NCBI GenBank assembly: GCA_022497145.1
Contig: MU385887.1
Span: 62,001 to 126,000, forward strand
Length of the DNA: 64,000 bases
Source of the DNA: Rostrohypoxylon terebratum
Lineage: Eukaryota > Ascomycota > Sordariomycetes > Xylariales > Hypoxylaceae
Direction: 5' to 3'
Position numbers and translations under genes: made by a program. Positions 61,019 to 64,000 of this stretch are shown here, piece after piece (positions within the stretch are counted from its first letter, which is position 1; every line of letters starts with the position of its first letter). The notes beneath the pieces are model-generated. The model worked only from the letters and a program-made list of their open reading frames with translations. It was not told the origin of the DNA and did not search any database.

Positions 61019-62450
61019 AGCCGCATTCTCGAAATTCACGAATAGGACATGGCCTCTGGCCTTACATTGAATATGGGGTTATAAGCATGGACTGAGGTGT
61101 TGAAGTCGATGAAGAAATTACGTTACAAACGTCTACTGGGCTCAAACATAGGAGGCTATTCAAATATATCAGACAATGGTGATTCCGTTCCAAACGGAAC
61201 ATCACAGATTGTCTTGAGTGGGTCCTCTGAGAACCAGTAAATCAAGATAAACATATTCCATTTAAGACTTTGAAAATCGTCAAATGTACCACTAGCCAAT
61301 AGCGCAAACCGGGTTGGACTTCCATACTGCCTAGTAGCTGTACCAACACCGGCCATCGCGCCTATATCTGCGCCTTAAGCAGGATTTATTCTCGTTCACC
61401 TGAATTTTACCACGCTTCGTCTAGCCACAGCAAAAAAAGTTGCACGAATATCGGGAAGTTTGCCTCACGGACCTCATTGATAGTCGATGCAACACAGAAT
61501 GCCAGGAAACTTTTTATTCATCCACATTATTATTATCTATTGGTATTGTTACTAGAGGACAGGACACACAGGACCACTCAAAGCACTCAACGGGTTTTTT
61601 TAAAGGCCCATCGACGAGACGACGACGAGAGAGGTGGGCAGGAAGGACGATAGAGGGGTTACTACGACTTCCACGCATTACGAGCAAACCCGGTGGTTGT
61701 CGAGAGTTTGATCAGGAGGTGTTCTTGTCGAGCTTGCTTTCGAGGCTTTGGGGGGTGTGGTGTGGTGTGGAGGTTGGGCTTTCGGATTAGGGATAGAAGA
61801 CGCTTTTAGAGAATTGGCAATCAATTGATTATCAAATCGCTTTGTTTCAAACTATACGTGTTTATGTGGTGCTACGATGATTCTATGGTAGGTCAAGTCA
61901 AGTCAAGTCAAACCAGCCCTAATCACATGGCGGCTCTGAGTGTCTCGGTAGAACATGTCAAACATGTAGTCAAGCAGCAATCAAGTATCTTGAGGAAAGC
62001 GGAAAAAAGGCATATGTATTGAAAACCAATGACAAACAGACTACCTAAGGGATGCTCGCAATGGGTGTCACTACATTATCATTATGCCGTCGATCTTTTC
62101 CATCCACGCCTTGTCAAACCGATCTGTATGAGATGTGCAAATGCAAAAATTGCGTGTGAGGAGGCTACCAGCCGTCATGAACTGCCGAGCGGCAGAGGGG
62201 CTACGACGTCTCTCCCACCGTAAAACCCTGCCGCCAGCCTGTTAAAAGCCGCAATCGTCCGACTGTCGTGGAACCCGGAGTGATAGGAGAAGCGAACCAT
62301 CCGGGTTTGAGAGAGAAGACAGTGTTTTTTTTCCATGATCAAAGTGGCTATCGTGGATGGGATTGTGAAGTGTGTGGCGATATGAACCAGAAGACCAGGT
62401 GGGCGAATGCTTCCGTCTTCCCTCGAAGGTGAAGGGAAAACAAGAGCAGA
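61019..62450. other. Convergent intergenic region
   Basis: 1.4 kb between the ends of the Las17 gene (plus) and the eIF1A gene (minus). It contains a short AAGTC tandem (about 61894-61910) and no frame I can support as a gene. Confidence 0.6.
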
Positions 62451-63361
62451 CTAGATATCGTCGATGTCGACCTCCTTTCCGCCAGGAGCAGCTTCGCCAT
62501 CGCTCTCCGAGTCACGGTCCTCGTCGAACTCGAAGCCACAGTCGCCCTCGTCGTTGGGACCATAGGTATCCGTCTCGTTGATCTTGGCACTCTCGGGGAG
62601 CTCGCCGTAGGCCTTGAGGGAACGGGCCTCGTCTGCCGAGTACTTGAGGATGACGTCACCCTTCTCGTCCTGGTAGTCTCGGAGCGAGAGCAGGATGATG
62701 TCGCCGTTGTTGATCCAGACCTTCTTGCGCAGCTTGCCACGGATGTGGGCTAGACGCTTGGCGCCGTCGAAACACTGCGCCTCGAGACGGCCGTTACCAA
62801 GCATCTTGACGACTTGGGCATACTCTGTTGCGGTGATGCGTTAGCTATTTGCTTATCATGACTTATTTATACTCGGTGTGTATGCATGGCGAGGGGCGAT
62901 TTTGATTGGTGGTATATAGGGAGGAGGAAGGTGTTTTGTTGGCTGTAGGACATACCTTGCCCATCCTCTTTGAAGGTCAACTCGCGCTTCTCGTTGTCGT
63001 TCTCGTTCTTTCCACGACGACGATTCTTACCACCCTATTTGTTATAATGTTAGCAAAATGTTGTTCACAGAGATATGTAATCATGTGGCGTGAAGGAAGA
63101 GTGTGTAGCTGTGAAATAGTGGCCGGTGTGCACAATAGCCGTGCTCTCTTTGATTACAGCCGTGTCTCAGCCCGACAATAGACAAGCTGGCAGCGCCCAG
63201 ATGGAAATCATTTCTGCTTCCTTGGATTGCCATATATTGGCGCATTTCACATAGCCAAATTTCACATGATGGTTACACACAAAGATAGGGAAAAAATATT
63301 GATATCAGTGGCGGGGTTGACGCAGAATATTTGCACGTACTTTTCCCTTGTTCTTGGGCAT
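62451..63361 (-). CDS. tif11: Translation initiation factor eIF1A
   Basis: A 157-aa protein on the minus strand from exons 63361-63341 (MPKNKGK), 63034-62956 and 62824-62451. Introns are 306 and 131 bp. eIF1A binds the ribosomal A site with eIF1 and promotes scanning and start-codon selection. The basic N-terminal tail (GGKNRRRGKNENDNEKRELTF, shown as residues 8-28) is followed by the OB fold (about 32-100, QVVKMLGNGRLEAQCFDG, RKKVWINNGDIILLSLRDYQ). A helical part follows (SADEARSLKAYGELPESA), then an acidic tail ending in DIDDI, the eIF5B-binding signature. All segments and the length match the family. Exon 1 has seven codons and intron 1 is long for this window, an arrangement common for highly expressed fungal genes. 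Confidence 0.95.
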
Positions 63362-64000
63362 GATGGCGGTTGACTAGATTGATTCTTGGTGATGGTAGGA
63401 TGGCAATTTAAATTCGATATGAGGTTGAAACACGCGACAACTATGATCGCGAGAGTATGCGTGGGTAGGAGGAGTTTGTTGGTTTGTTGACCTGTGATCG
63501 TTGTTTTTGTTAGGAATAAGAAAGTTGTGAAGTGACGAGGGGCATTTAAATAAAATGAAACCATCAGAAATCCGCGAGTAATAGCGGGGAGAGCGACATG
63601 GCTGCATGGCTTTGTGGCTTTTTAGCGCTATTTCTCGGACTTAGCCTTCCATCCTACATACATGTAGGACCTAGCAGCTTGGGTGGCGTGTAATAGTGGG
63701 GGCAATTACCTTTTCTCAAGTGCTAAACTCAAGGTTTAAACCCGTATCGGCTCTGATTCGTTAGTTCTAGCTGTTTTTAAGCTAAAAGGTATTTCTGGAA
63801 AAAGAGTACCTCCATATACAATGCAATGTAATACTAGTCAGGGGTATTTTCTAAAAGACAGTACTTCTCTTTACTCATCATGGATGATTTACTAGAGCAA
63901 ATTTTAGCTTCAGTTGAGCTCAAAATCTCAACTCTACCAACAACAGCTTAGAGGATCCATACACTCATCCTCATTCTTTACTCTTTTCCCGGTCCGAACA
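63362..64000. other. Upstream region of the eIF1A gene
   Basis: Promoter and leader of the eIF1A gene on the minus strand. No coding sequence is visible to the window edge. Confidence 0.5.

Overview
The window is nuclear DNA of a filamentous ascomycete, most probably a sordariomycete (Pezizomycotina). The genes are split by short introns of roughly 45-190 bp with GT..AG ends and CTAAC-like branch sites. The recognisable proteins (Mcm1, XPF/Rad1, Las17, eIF1A, Ctr copper transporter, tetraspanin) are fungal in form. The intergenic DNA is full of short TACCTA / CCTAGG words, many of them palindromic. No tRNA, rRNA, CRISPR array or intact transposon was seen.

Layout. 1-10.6 kb: no intact gene; a decayed minus-strand gene of unknown family lies at about 1.8-3.1 kb. 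10.6-12.1 kb: a C2H2 zinc-finger transcription factor. 12.1-24.6 kb: gene-poor, with a long G-rich purine tract at 16.7 kb and a pseudogene of an Isc1/Css1-type (neutral sphingomyelinase-like) phospholipase C at 20.7-22 kb, carrying stops of the kind RIP produces. 24.7-29.7 kb: an accessory-looking island of a four-exon patatin-like phospholipase, a two-exon 133-aa unknown on the opposite strand, and an intronless 741-aa unknown whose stop codon lies inside the dispersed CCTAGGT repeat. 30.7-31.3 kb: Ctr copper transporter. 35.4-36.4 kb (minus): Mcm1-type MADS-box factor, followed by about 12 kb without a supported gene. 48.5-49.4 kb: tetraspanin. 52.7-63.4 kb is the dense housekeeping end: an 87-aa predicted lipid-anchored protein, XPF/Rad1 (minus), a 70-aa conserved-looking small protein, Las17/WASP and eIF1A (minus).

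Roles. The housekeeping genes cover actin nucleation (Las17), translation initiation (eIF1A), nucleotide excision repair (XPF) and cell-type or cell-cycle transcription (Mcm1). They are individual conserved genes, not a pathway cluster. The most plausible candidate for something undescribed is the 24.7-29.7 kb island. Twelve intact protein genes are supported, and their exon boundaries were derived by reading splice sites and checking frame. Names of families rest on remembered motifs, not on a database search.
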